Source: Streptomyces sp. LS1784
Lineage (GTDB): Bacteria; Actinomycetota; Actinomycetes; Streptomycetales; Streptomycetaceae
DNA length: 64,000 nucleotides
NCBI RefSeq assembly: GCF_020103755.1
Contig: NZ_JAHSQD010000003.1
Location: forward strand, 1-64,000
Direction of reading: 5' to 3'
Part shown: piece after piece, positions 19,960 through 27,691 of the stretch
Numbering within the stretch: the stretch's first letter is position 1
Layout of the letters: every line of letters begins with the position of its first letter
Made by a program: the position numbers and the translations under genes
The notes under the pieces: generated by a model
Database searches by the model: none
The model's input: the letters and a program-made list of their open reading frames with translations, nothing else
Told to the model about the DNA's origin: nothing

Positions 19960-20996
19960 GCGGTGGCCTCCTCGGTGGTGCTCGAAGGACGGGCGTCCGA
20001 GGCGGGCCGGTCCGCCGGCGAACCGGCGCTGCCGCGCGCCGTACCGACCCGCAGCCGGGAGGCCGCGCGGGGGTCGAGCTCGGTGCGGACGGCATCGCCG
20101 AGCACGGTGAAGGCGAGCACGGTGACGAACAGCAGCGCCGACGGGAGCAGCACGTACATCGGGTCCGCACGGAACCAGGTGGTCGCGCCGGAGAGCATCT
20201 GGCCCCACGACGAGGTCGGCGGCTTGACGCCCACACCGAGGAAGGACAGCCCGGCCTCGGCCATCACGTTGGACGGCAGCAGGACCGCCGCGTAGGTGAT
20301 GACCGGCGCGGCCAGGGAGGGCAGCAGCTCCCGGCGGGCGATCCGCCACCGGGTGGCGCCGGCCAGCCGGGCCGCGGCCACGTAGTCGAGCTGCCGGAGG
20401 CTGAGCGTCTGCGCCCGGACCAGCCGGGAGGTGCCGCCCCAGCCCAGCAGCCCGATGACCAGGGTCAGCAGGAGCGGGCGGGGGAAGCCGGAGGGCACGA
20501 CCGCCATCAGCGAGATGGCGAAGACCAGCGAGGGCAGCGCGAGCATCACCTCGGTGGTGTTGCCGATCAGCTGGTCGAGCACCCGGCTGCCGAGGCCCGC
20601 GGCCAGCCCGAGCAGGACGCCGATCGCGACCTGGACGAGGGTGGCGCCGACGGCGACGAGCAGCGAGATCCTGGCGCCGTCGACCAGTCGGGCGAACACG
20701 TCGCGCCCGGTGCCCGGTTCGACGCCGAGCCAGTGCTCGGCGCTGACACCGCCGAAGGAGCCGTTGGGCACCCCGCCGGCCGCCGAGTCGAGCAGGTCGT
20801 TGTGGTAGCTGGTGGGGTCCTGGCCTTCGATCGCGCCGAGCAGCGGTGCCGCCGCCGCGATCAGGACGAGCAGGACGATGACGAGGCCGGCGGCGAGGAC
20901 GGCGCGCCGCGCGAGCAGCCGCCGCCACACCTGTCGCCCCCCGGCGGCCGGGGAGGCCGCGAGGCCCTCCCCGGCTCTGGGTTCCTGTGGAGCCAT
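19956..20996 (-). CDS. Peptide ABC transporter permease, DppC/OppC type
   Basis: A 346-residue permease with an N-terminal cytoplasmic stretch, a first TM (VLAAGLVIVLLVLIAAAAPLL), the OppC-type GTDxxGRDVFAR-like motif (VEPGTGRDVFARLVDGARIS) and the EAA loop AEAGLSFLGVGVKPP. The C-terminal 45 residues are polar and low-complexity. The start is the ATG at 20996, the first residue before conserved sequence; the long upstream frame belongs to the binding-protein gene in another phase. It is coupled by ATGA to the partner permease. Confidence 0.92.
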   Translation of the reverse strand: MAPQEPRAGEGLAASPAAGGRQVWRRLLARRAVLAAGLVIVLLVLIAAAAPLLGAIEGQDPTSYHNDLLDSAAGGVPNGSFGGVSAEHWLGVEPGTGRDVFARLVDGARISLLVAVGATLVQVAIGVLLGLAAGLGSRVLDQLIGNTTEVMLALPSLVFAISLMAVVPSGFPRPLLLTLVIGLLGWGGTSRLVRAQTLSLRQLDYVAAARLAGATRWRIARRELLPSLAAPVITYAAVLLPSNVMAEAGLSFLGVGVKPPTSSWGQMLSGATTWFRADPMYVLLPSALLFVTVLAFTVLGDAVRTELDPRAASRLRVGTARGSAGSPADRPASDARPSSTTEEATA

Positions 20997-21028
20997 GGTT
21001 GTCCGATCGATCCGTCCGTCGCCGTCCG

Positions 21029-22747
21029 CTACTTGACCGCGACCTGGGAGATGTCGAGCACGCCGGTCCAGTCGCTGATGACGATGTTGCGGACGTCCTT
21101 GCCGGACAGCCGCTTGTAGACGGGGTGGAACAGCGGGACGGTGAGGGCCTGCTCGCCGATCCGCTTGTCCAGGGCGCCCCAGCGCTTGGCGGCCTCGGCG
21201 TGGTCGGTGATCTTGTTGATCTGGTCGATCTCGTCGTTCACCGACGGGTCGTCCAGCTGCGCGGAGTTGAAGTTGTAGCCGTCGGTGACGATCTGCCGGC
21301 CGTCGAAGATCGGCGCGAGGAAGGGGCCGCCGGACGGCCAGTCGGCGCCCCAGCCGGAGAGGAAGAGGCCGGGCTCGGTGCTGACGGTGTGGATCGTCTT
21401 GGAGTACCTGGTGGAGTCCAGGGCCTCCAGCTGGACGGTGATCCCCGCCGCCTTCAGGCCGTCCTGGACGGCGGTGGCCAGGTCCGGGCCGTAGCCCTTG
21501 CCCGTGGCGCTGGAGTGGGTGAGCGTGATGGTCAGACCGTCCGGGTAACCGGCCTCCTTCAGCAGCTCCTTGGCCTTCTCCGGGTTGCCGGTGGCGCCGG
21601 CCGGGAACGGGTCGTACGGCGTGTACCCGAACGTCTCCTGGTTGGGCAGGTAGGTGGTGGCGGCCTCGGCGAGCGAGGAGCCGCCGGCGGCGTTGACGAC
21701 CGAGGTGCGGTTGATCGCGTAGGCGACGGCCTGCCGGACCCTGGGGTTGTCGAAGGGCTTGACCTTGGGGTTGAACGCCAGGTAGTTGACGTAGCCGAAG
21801 TGGCCGGTGCCCACGCGTGCGGCGAGGGCCTTGTCGTCCTTCACCTGGGCGAGTTCGGAGGGGCCGAGGTTGGTGTCGGTGGTGACGGCGGCCGCGTCGG
21901 CGCCGGTGCCGGCGGAGAGCCGCTGGTTGATCACCGCCGGGTCGAGCCCGGACTGCACGTCGATGGTGTCCGGGTACGCCTTGCGCTGGTCGTCCGTCGC
22001 CGCAGACCAGTTGGGGTTGCGCGTGAGGACGAGGTGGGCACCGTCGTTCTCGTTCTTGACGACCTGGTAGGGGCCGGAGGAGACGGGGTGCTCCTGGTAC
22101 TTCGTCCCGGTGTCCTTCGCCTTCGGGACGGGTGCGAACTGCGTCTGGGTGGCCAGGTACGGGAAGTCGCCCTCGGGCTTGGCGAGATGGAAGACGATGG
22201 TCTTCTCGTCCGGGGTCTCGATGGCGCTCAGACCGCCACCGTCCTTGTACGGACCCTGGTAGTCCGCGGCGCCGACCAGCCAGTCCCTCAGGAACGGTGC
22301 GCCACCGGAGAGTTCGGGAGCGAACGACCTCTCGATGCCGTACTTGATGTCGGCGGTGGTGATCGGCGAGCCGTCCTCGTACGTGAGGCCGTCCTTGAGC
22401 CGGTAGGTCCACACCGTCGCACCCTCCGACGGGGTGCCGGTGTCGGTGGCGAGGTCCGGGACCACCTTGGTGCCGGCCGCGCCGTCGGCCCGGTTGCGGG
22501 TGGTGAGGGTGCGGAAGACCAGGGAGGGCACGTTGCCGCCGCCGGAGGTGTAGAGCCGTGCGGGGTCGAACTGGTCCTGCGGGTTCTGGTTGAGGACGGT
22601 GAGGGTGCCGCCCTGCTGCGGCGCGGCGCCCTTGTCGGCGCCTCCACCGCCGTCGGCCTTCGGTCCGCACGCCGCCACTCCGACGACCAGGGCGACGGTG
22701 ACGGTCGCCGCGGCGAGGCGGCGGGGGGTGAAGGTGGTTCGAGACAT
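21029..22747 (-). CDS. Peptide/SBP_bac_5 family lipoprotein, ABC transporter substrate-binding protein
   Basis: A 572-residue extracytoplasmic binding protein. The signal peptide ends in the lipobox VAAC (Cys27), followed by a Gly/Ala-rich linker and the family-5 fold, with motifs such as VVPDLATDTG, TVWTYRLKDGLTYEDGSPIT, FNPKVKPFDNPRVRQAVAYAI and SGWGADWPSGG. Family-5 proteins bind peptides, glutathione, nickel or opines; the sequence does not settle which. A cysteine-containing leader peptide and hairpins precede the gene, suggesting control by cysteine supply and hence a sulfur-containing peptide ligand (inference). Confidence 0.92.
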   Translation of the reverse strand: MSRTTFTPRRLAAATVTVALVVGVAACGPKADGGGGADKGAAPQQGGTLTVLNQNPQDQFDPARLYTSGGGNVPSLVFRTLTTRNRADGAAGTKVVPDLATDTGTPSEGATVWTYRLKDGLTYEDGSPITTADIKYGIERSFAPELSGGAPFLRDWLVGAADYQGPYKDGGGLSAIETPDEKTIVFHLAKPEGDFPYLATQTQFAPVPKAKDTGTKYQEHPVSSGPYQVVKNENDGAHLVLTRNPNWSAATDDQRKAYPDTIDVQSGLDPAVINQRLSAGTGADAAAVTTDTNLGPSELAQVKDDKALAARVGTGHFGYVNYLAFNPKVKPFDNPRVRQAVAYAINRTSVVNAAGGSSLAEAATTYLPNQETFGYTPYDPFPAGATGNPEKAKELLKEAGYPDGLTITLTHSSATGKGYGPDLATAVQDGLKAAGITVQLEALDSTRYSKTIHTVSTEPGLFLSGWGADWPSGGPFLAPIFDGRQIVTDGYNFNSAQLDDPSVNDEIDQINKITDHAEAAKRWGALDKRIGEQALTVPLFHPVYKRLSGKDVRNIVISDWTGVLDISQVAVK

Positions 22748-22749
22748 CG

Positions 22750-22764
22750 GAAAGGGGGCCTTTC
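22750..22764 (-). promoter_or_regulatory. Hairpin sequestering the ribosome site of the binding-protein gene
   Basis: In the minus-strand RNA, GAAAGG-CCC-CCTTTC forms a perfect 6-base stem. It ends two bases before the ATG at 22747 and contains the only Shine-Dalgarno-like sequence (GAAAGG). Translation start may therefore be gated by folding. Confidence 0.45.
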
Positions 22765-22840
22765 GCTACCGATGGTGCACGGAGGAAGGCGGGCGACAGT
22801 GAGGCCTTGGGAAGAGTGAGCGGCACCGCGCCCGCAGGAA

Positions 22841-22883
22841 GGGGCGACGCCCCGACGCGGCGATCACCGCAAAACGCGTCGGG
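22841..22883 (-). promoter_or_regulatory. Overlapping hairpins, attenuator candidate
   Basis: Just after the leader-peptide stop (minus strand), CCCGACGCG (22883-22875) can pair perfectly with CGCGTCGGG (22859-22851). The end of that second arm also belongs to GGGGC-GTC-GCCCC (22853-22841). The two structures share bases 22851-22853 and so compete, as in transcription attenuators. No long U-run follows. Confidence 0.45.
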
Positions 22884-22893
22884 ACAGGCGGAT

Positions 22894-22986
22894 TCAGCGA
22901 CAGAGATTGTCGGAAACGCAGTGCGCGGCCACGCCGATCAGCGCCAGCTCGATGGCGGCGCACTCGATCGGGTGGCGGTCAGACAT
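22894..22986 (-). CDS. Putative cysteine-responsive leader peptide (30 residues)
   Basis: ATG 22986 to TGA 22894 encodes 30 residues with cysteines at 9, 23 and 29, ending HCVSDNLCR. Streptomyces genomes contain many short peptides ending in ...LCR or similar upstream of sulfur-metabolism and ABC transporter genes, and this one has their size and position. The ATG lies only ten bases downstream of a predicted -10 element, so the message may be nearly leaderless. Ribosome stalling at the Cys codons could change the folding of the hairpins that follow. It is below the usual gene-calling threshold; coding status is inferred from composition and context. Confidence 0.55.
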   Translation of the reverse strand: MSDRHPIECAAIELALIGVAAHCVSDNLCR

Positions 22987-22995
22987 GCCGAGAAG

Positions 22996-23022
22996 ACTGT
23001 ATGAATTTAAGTGGGATGTCAA
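22996..23022 (-). promoter_or_regulatory. Candidate promoter for the leader peptide and peptide transporter
   Basis: On the minus strand, TTGACA (23022-23017) and TACAGT (23001-22996) are separated by 15 bases, short but within an A/T-rich patch (ACTTAAATTCAT) that stands out from the GC-rich surroundings. Confidence 0.5.
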
Positions 23023-23320
23023 AATCCCCGACACCATCCGGCCTTCGCCGGCGCGTTTCGGAACGGCGGCTCGCGGCCGTGCGGTAAACACCGCCCCCAC
23101 CGCCCGGGTGAGTTCCGTGAACACCGCGCCGCCCCCACACGGGCGCCACCCGCCTCCTTCGACAGGACGCCGGTCAGCGCGCCCTGCCCCCACCGCGCGC
23201 CGTGCCGGCCCGGGAGCCGAGGAGGGACGAGAGCACGGCAGCGGCGTGCGGATTCTGCTGCCGGGACCGCTGGAGCTGCGACCCGCCGAGGGCACGGCCG
23301 TCCACGCCGGAGGCGCCGGC

Positions 23321-23354
23321 GCGGGCCGGGCCCCGGAGAAGGGGTCCGGCCCGC
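23321..23354 (-). terminator. Terminator hairpin after the PnuC/RibM-type gene
   Basis: GCGGGCCGG (23321-23329) pairs with CCGGCCCGC (23346-23354). The stem continues through a G-U pair and CCCC/GGGG, leaving the loop GGAGAA. It lies 35 bases past the stop of the minus-strand operon. Confidence 0.7.
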
Positions 23355-23388
23355 GGGCGGAGTGCGGTGCGCTTGTGGTGACTTACCG

Positions 23389-24117
23389 TCAGTCGGCCGC
23401 CCCGGCCCGGGAAACGGGGCTGCCGCCCGTGCGGGCGTCGTCCCGGCCCTCGACCAGGACGGCGGGCTCCAGCGGCGAGGCGATCTCCTGCGGTCTGCTG
23501 CGGGACGCCCAGTCGCGGATGCCGAGCAGCACCATCACGAAGAAGATCCCGTAGACGATGCCGGAGAAGTACAGCTCGGAGTGGACCGCGAGCGGCACGC
23601 CCACCAGGTCGACGGCCAGCCAGACGAACCAGAACTCCACGTAGCGGCGGGCCTGGCTGTACATGGCGAGGATCGAACCGACGAAGATCCAGGCGTCCGC
23701 GAGCACCATCCACCACGGCGCCCCGGGGTAGAACGAGGCGTCCGTCCCCTTCAGCACCGCACCGAACGCGGCCGTCCCCAGCACCATCGCGGCCATCAGC
23801 ACCGCGCGTTCCCGCCCGGACGCCCAGCGGACGTTGATGGTGCCTTCCTGCTCCCGGCTGCGCTTCCAGGTCGCCCAGCCCCAGGAGGCCGAGACGATGA
23901 TGACGATCTGCCGGGCGGCGTTGCCGCCGAGGTGCACGTTCAGGCTGGCGATCAGCAGCAGCACCGAGCCGAGGATCTGCACCGGCCAGGCCACCAGCGA
24001 GCGCCGCAGGGCCAGCCAGACGGTGGCGAGCGCCAGGATGTTGCCCAGGAAGTCGGACCAGTAGACGGGGAGGCCGAAGAAGTCGAACTGCTCGTTCAGC
24101 CAGTGGAACGCGCTCAT
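23389..24117 (-). CDS. pnuC: PnuC-superfamily vitamin transporter, probable riboflavin transporter (RibM/PnuX-like)
   Basis: A 242-residue membrane protein of seven or eight TM segments with the PnuC-family N-terminus (FDFFGLPVYWSDFLGNILALATVWL) and C-terminal SGIVYGIFFVMVLLGIRDW. PnuC proteins import nicotinamide riboside. The actinobacterial subgroup PnuX/RibM imports riboflavin, and this gene is last in an operon with a riboflavin kinase, a flavin reductase and an FMN-type monooxygenase, so riboflavin is the likelier cargo. I see no FMN riboswitch upstream, unlike biosynthesis-linked ribM genes. A TGAGTC spacer follows AAGGTG before the ATG at 24117. Confidence 0.85.
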   Translation of the reverse strand: MSAFHWLNEQFDFFGLPVYWSDFLGNILALATVWLALRRSLVAWPVQILGSVLLLIASLNVHLGGNAARQIVIIVSASWGWATWKRSREQEGTINVRWASGRERAVLMAAMVLGTAAFGAVLKGTDASFYPGAPWWMVLADAWIFVGSILAMYSQARRYVEFWFVWLAVDLVGVPLAVHSELYFSGIVYGIFFVMVLLGIRDWASRSRPQEIASPLEPAVLVEGRDDARTGGSPVSRAGAAD

Positions 24118-24160
24118 GACTCACACCTTTGTTCGTGCGGAGCGAGGTGGGGGAAGGGGC

Positions 24161-24195
24161 GGTCGGCCCCGCCGAAGCGGGGTGCGGGGCCGACC
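24161..24195 (-). terminator. Stem-loop between the riboflavin kinase and RibM-like genes
   Basis: Perfect 12-base arms GGTCGGCCCCGC (24161-24172) and GCGGGGCCGACC (24184-24195). In the minus-strand RNA an alternative, very stable CCCCGC-UUCG-GCGGGG tetraloop hairpin (24182-24167) shares the same bases. It could be an intra-operon terminator, a processing site, or a switch. Confidence 0.6.
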
Positions 24196-24268
24196 GGGCT
24201 CGGGGCGCGGGGCGCGCGCAGTCGTGAGGGGGGCGGGTGTGCGCGCCGGCAGGTGAAGGGTGGTGGTG

Positions 24269-24311
24269 CCGGTGGATCAGGAGGGGAAGGGCGGCACCGG
24301 TGGATCAGGAG
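24269..24311. repeat. 28-base-period tandem duplication across the riboflavin kinase stop codon
   Basis: CCGGTGGATCAGGAG occurs at 24269-24283 and again at 24297-24311. The second copy contains the real TGA (complement of TCA at 24305); the first is a duplicate just downstream in the 3' UTR. Compare 26708-26754. Confidence 0.8.
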
Positions 24312-24730
24312 AGGGCGGCGAGGACGTGCCGTCCGTGCTCGGAGTCCAGCAGGGTCTCGGAGCGGCGGACGTCCTCCCGGGCGGCGAGCAGCAGCTCGTC
24401 GACGGAGGCGAACCTCTCGGTGTCCCGGATCCGGGCGACGAACCACAGGTCGACGCGCTCGCCGTACAGGTCGCCCGGGGCGTCGTGGCAGTACACCTCG
24501 GTGTGGATCTCGGAGGTGTCGCAGAAGGTGGGGTTGGTGCCGATGCTGATCGTCGCGCGGTGCACGGTGCCCGTCGCGCGGCGGGCCAGCCAGCCGCTGT
24601 AGATCGCGGGCGGCGGGACGGGCGCACCGGGGTCGGAGGCGATGTTGGCGGTGGGGAAGCCCAGCCCCCGCCCCCGGCCGGCACCGTGCACCACGGTGCC
24701 GGACAGGGGGGTCGTCGGAGCGTCAGCCAT
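24305..24730 (-). CDS. Stand-alone riboflavin kinase domain protein (RcaA-like)
   Basis: A 141-residue protein matching only the C-terminal riboflavin kinase half of bacterial RibF. Motifs are VVHGAGRGRGLGFPTANI (the kinase ATP/substrate loop), a WLARRATG-type strand, SIGTNPTF and YGERVDLWFVARIRDTERF. The FAD-synthetase half is absent, not truncated by mutation: the frame starts with a short linker and is coupled to the preceding gene by an 8-base overlap (ATG 24730 against TGA 24723). A GTG at 24745 is an alternative start. A separate kinase beside a riboflavin-cleaving enzyme fits conversion of riboflavin to FMN for catabolism, not primary cofactor synthesis (inference). Confidence 0.9.
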   Translation of the reverse strand: MADAPTTPLSGTVVHGAGRGRGLGFPTANIASDPGAPVPPPAIYSGWLARRATGTVHRATISIGTNPTFCDTSEIHTEVYCHDAPGDLYGERVDLWFVARIRDTERFASVDELLLAAREDVRRSETLLDSEHGRHVLAALS

Positions 24731-25280
24731 GGGGGGTGAGCTCACGGAACTGGCTGGTGTGGAAGACCAGCGGCTCCACCCCGGGGAACAGCTCGACGGT
24801 GAGCAGCTCCATCAGGACGATCTCGTGGTCGCCGCCGTCGTACACCGCGTTCACCCGGGCGGTCTGCCACAGCGCCGCGTCGTGGATCAGCACAGCGCCG
24901 TCCGGCGTCGCCTGCCACCCGGTGCCGTCGAAGCGGTCGCCCTCGCGGGAGGCGAGCCGTCGGCAGAGCGCGCCCTGGCCACGGCTGAGCACGCTCAGCC
25001 CCAGGACCGGCGCCTCCGTCAGCCTCGGCCAGGTGGTCGAGGTGCGGGCCACGCTGACGGCGACCATCGGCGGCTCCAGCGAGATCGACACGAAGGAGCT
25101 CACCGCGAGCCCGACCGGTTCGCCGTCGCGCAGCGCGCCGAGCGCGACCACCCCGGTGGGGTAGGCCCCGAACGCCTGGCGCAGCGCCGCGGCGTTCAGC
25201 TCCGCCGTGTGCGGTACGACCGCGTTCGGTTCCGCGGACGCGGCGGCGGGCGGGTTCGGATGGTGGGCGGGAGTGACCAT
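24723..25280 (-). CDS. Flavin reductase family protein (RcaB-like)
   Basis: A 185-residue protein of the DIM6/NTAB split-barrel family that reduces free FMN or riboflavin with NAD(P)H for partner monooxygenases. Visible motifs are FGAYPTGVVALGALRDGEPVG, GLAVSSFVSISLEPPMVAVSV and HEIVLMELLTVELF. The first 30 residues are low-complexity. It lies 35 bases after the monooxygenase gene, the usual two-component arrangement, and overlaps the riboflavin kinase gene. Confidence 0.92.
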   Translation of the reverse strand: MVTPAHHPNPPAAASAEPNAVVPHTAELNAAALRQAFGAYPTGVVALGALRDGEPVGLAVSSFVSISLEPPMVAVSVARTSTTWPRLTEAPVLGLSVLSRGQGALCRRLASREGDRFDGTGWQATPDGAVLIHDAALWQTARVNAVYDGGDHEIVLMELLTVELFPGVEPLVFHTSQFRELTPHG

Positions 25281-25315
25281 GGTCGTCGCCGTCCTCTCGT
25301 CGCGAGTGGGGTGGT

Positions 25316-26662
25316 TCAGTGCCGGTACTGCGCGGCCGGGTGGCTGGCCGGCAGCGCCCGGTCGGACGCGCCGGTGAGCCGCTCGCGCAGCGACTCGCCG
25401 GCCGCGTACTCGCCGCGGAAGACGCCGCGGGCGCGCAGGATCGGCAGCACCGACTCGACGAACTCCGTGGTGGAGGCCGGCTGCACGGTCGGGGAGAGCA
25501 GGAAGCCGTCCAGGTCGGCGCCCTCCGCCAGGGCACAGATCTCGTCGGCGATCTCCTCGGCGGTGCCGACCACCGGACGGGCGCCGACGCCGTGGGTGTG
25601 CCAGTCGGCGAGGACGTCACCGACGGTCTTGCCGGCGAACCGGGCGACCTGGGTCTGCGACATCTCGGTGGACAGCTCCGACATCGGGGTGTCCGGCGCG
25701 TACGAGGACAGGTCGAGGCCGGTGAACATGGCGTAGCTGGCGACGGTGACCTCCGGACGCTGGGCGTCCAGGACACGCTGCCAACGGCGTTCGGCGTCCG
25801 CGGTGGTGGCGCCGACCACGCAGGAGAACGCCGACATCACCTTGACCTCGTCGGCCCGGCGGCCCGCCCGTACGGCCTCCTCGCGGATCGCCGCGGTGTG
25901 CCCGGCGAGCTGCTGCACCGAGCCGCTGCCGACGAACATGCACTCCCCGTGCCGCCCGCCGACCCGGCGGCCTGCCGGGGAGGCGCCGGCCTGGAACAGC
26001 ACCGGGGTGCCCTGCGGGGAACGGGCGGTGTTGCCGTAGCCGTGCGAGCGGAAGTACGGACCCTCGTGCTCGACCAGGTGCACCTTGGCCGGGTCGGCGA
26101 ACCGGCCGTCCTTGTCCTTCTCCAGGGCGTCCGGCTCCCAGGCGCCCTCCCAGTACTTGTAGACCAGGTCGAGGAAGTCCTCGGCCATCGTGTACCGGTC
26201 GTCGTGCGCCACCATGTCCATGCCGAAGGCCTTGACCGCGGTGTCGGCCGTGCCCGTGGTCACGATGTTCCAGCCGAGCCGGCCGCCGGACAACTGGTCC
26301 AGGGTGGCCAGCCTGCGGGCGAACGCGTACGGCGGCTCCACCAGCACCGAGCCGGTCACCACCAGTCCCAGGTCGGTGGTGCCGGCCAGCAGCGCCGAGG
26401 CGACCACGAACGGGTCCAGGCGCGGCAGGTCCAGGGTCTCCTCGGTGGCGATCGGCGGGCGCACCCCGTTGATCTCCGACCAACCCCAGGCGTCGGCCAG
26501 GAACAGGAAGTCAAGCTTGGCGTCCTCGCAGATCTGCGCGATCTCGCGCCAGTACCCGAGGGTGTCGAACAGGTGCCGGCGGCTGTCGGGGTGGCGCCAG
26601 GTGGCGGTGCCGCTCGCGTTGGTCTGGGCGTTCTCGAACAGTCCGAGCTTGAGGTTGCGCAT
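25316..26662 (-). CDS. LLM-class FMN-dependent monooxygenase, NtaA/SnaA/DszA family (candidate riboflavin-cleaving RcaE)
   Basis: A 448-residue bacterial-luciferase-like (TIM-barrel) oxygenase. NtaA-subfamily landmarks are FLFLADAWG, RLDPFVVASALLAGTTDLGL, RLATLDQLSGGRLGWNIVTT, DDRYTMAEDFLDLVYKYW and QAGASPAGR. Members oxidise nitrilotriacetate, sulfonates, thiophenes or pristinamycin; RcaE of Microbacterium, in the same family, splits riboflavin into lumichrome and a ribose unit. Between a ribokinase and a flavin reductase/riboflavin kinase pair, the RcaE role is the best-supported one. The main alternative is a sulfur- or carbon-scavenging monooxygenase. The ATG at 26662 is followed directly by conserved MRNLKLGLF. 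Confidence 0.9.
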   Translation of the reverse strand: MRNLKLGLFENAQTNASGTATWRHPDSRRHLFDTLGYWREIAQICEDAKLDFLFLADAWGWSEINGVRPPIATEETLDLPRLDPFVVASALLAGTTDLGLVVTGSVLVEPPYAFARRLATLDQLSGGRLGWNIVTTGTADTAVKAFGMDMVAHDDRYTMAEDFLDLVYKYWEGAWEPDALEKDKDGRFADPAKVHLVEHEGPYFRSHGYGNTARSPQGTPVLFQAGASPAGRRVGGRHGECMFVGSGSVQQLAGHTAAIREEAVRAGRRADEVKVMSAFSCVVGATTADAERRWQRVLDAQRPEVTVASYAMFTGLDLSSYAPDTPMSELSTEMSQTQVARFAGKTVGDVLADWHTHGVGARPVVGTAEEIADEICALAEGADLDGFLLSPTVQPASTTEFVESVLPILRARGVFRGEYAAGESLRERLTGASDRALPASHPAAQYRH

Positions 26663-26707
26663 GGGTGTTCTCCGTTGAACCGATGGTGCGGGGGGGAGGT
26701 GGGGAAG

Positions 26708-26754
26708 CCGAAGGTGCGTCAGGACGCCGGGGAACCGAAAGTACGTCAGGACGC
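26708..26754. repeat. 27-base-period tandem duplication across the ribokinase stop codon
   Basis: Two 20-base copies (26708-26727 and 26735-26754) are identical at 18 positions, including the TCAGGACGC that holds the complement of the TGA stop at 26746. The outer copy lies in the 3' UTR. It is the same type of event as at 24269-24311 in this operon. Confidence 0.75.
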
Positions 26755-27681
26755 GGCGGGAACCGCGGGAACGCCGGGGGCGGCGGCCGCGTCGAGCTGT
26801 GCCGCGGACGGCATGGAGGACTGGGCGCCGAGACCGGTCACGGCCAGCGAGGCCGCGCGGACGGCGCGGCGGGCGGCGGCCGGCAGGTCGGAGCCCCGGG
26901 CGAGGGAGTCGGCGAGGGCTCCGCAGAAGGTGTCGCCGGCGCCGACGGTGTCGACGGCGTCCACGACGGGGGCCGGCAGGTGCACGGCGGGGCGGCCGGG
27001 CTGCTTGATCAGCGCCCCGTCCGCGCCGAGCGTCACCACCACGGCCCGGCAGGGCAGCGCGGCCCGTTCCAGCAGCTCACGCGCCCCGTCCGGGCCGGCG
27101 GGCGGCTCCGCGCCGAGCAGGGTGGCGAGTTCGCCGAGGTTGGGGACGAGGACGTCGACGGCGGACAGCACCTCCGGGGCGACCGGCCGGGCCGGGGCCG
27201 GGTTGAGGACGACCGTGCCGCCCTGCTCCCGGGCCCGCAGCACGGCCGCGGCGACCACCTCGGCGGCGATCTCGTGCTGCACCAGGACCACCTCGCCCGC
27301 CGACCGGGCCAGCCGCTCCGGCAGGTCCGCGACCGACAGCGCGGCGTTGGCGCCGGGGTTGACCACGATGGTGTTCTCGCCGCCCCGGTCGACCACCACC
27401 GAGGCGATCCCGGTGGTGCTCTCCGGCTCCGGGCGCACCGCCTCGACGTCCACCCCTTCGGCGGCGAGCGCCCGCAGGATGGTGTCGGCGTCCGCGCCGA
27501 CCCTGGCGACCAGGCGCACCTGCGACCCGAGCCGGGCCGCCGCGACGGCCTGGTTGGCGCCCTTGCCGCCGACGCCCTCCACGAAGCCCCGCGCGAGCAC
27601 GGTCTCGCCGGGGCGCGGCAGGTCCTCGACGGTGAGGACGAGGTCGCGGTTGACCGAACCGACGACGGTGATGGGCGGCAT
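26746..27681 (-). CDS. rbsK: Ribokinase (PfkB family), RcaD-like
   Basis: A 311-residue sugar kinase. The N-terminal PITVVGSVNRDLVLTVEDLP, the substrate block GGKGANQAVAAARLG, the mid-protein LNPAPARP and the PfkB signature DTVGAGDTFCGAL with the catalytic Asp are intact. It would phosphorylate ribose released from the ribityl/ribose side. The ATG at 27681 was preferred to the GTG at 27687 because AAGGAG lies five bases ahead. A perfect 18-base palindrome sits immediately upstream and a LacI regulator is divergent. It is first in the riboflavin-type operon rather than beside rbs transporter genes, which argues against ordinary ribose uptake. Confidence 0.92.
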   Translation of the reverse strand: MPPITVVGSVNRDLVLTVEDLPRPGETVLARGFVEGVGGKGANQAVAAARLGSQVRLVARVGADADTILRALAAEGVDVEAVRPEPESTTGIASVVVDRGGENTIVVNPGANAALSVADLPERLARSAGEVVLVQHEIAAEVVAAAVLRAREQGGTVVLNPAPARPVAPEVLSAVDVLVPNLGELATLLGAEPPAGPDGARELLERAALPCRAVVVTLGADGALIKQPGRPAVHLPAPVVDAVDTVGAGDTFCGALADSLARGSDLPAAARRAVRAASLAVTGLGAQSSMPSAAQLDAAAAPGVPAVPAAS

Positions 27682-27691
27682 CTGCACTCCT

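Larger units (their letters stand above)
22987..23388. other. Intergenic region upstream of the leader peptide
   Basis: About 400 bases between the transporter-gene stop at 23389 and the leader ATG. It contains the promoter above and a terminator hairpin at 23321-23354. It also holds two near-identical 11-mers, GTaAACACCGC (23084-23094) and GTgAACACCGC (23117-23127), 33 bases apart, possibly activator or repressor sites. I see no coding frame with real codon bias. Confidence 0.5.

Noticed and set aside
24118-24304. FMN riboswitch upstream of the PnuC/RibM-type gene
   Set aside because: The conserved AGGGGYRGGGTGAAATTCC-type core and multi-helix junction are absent; only a GC-rich stem-loop is seen.
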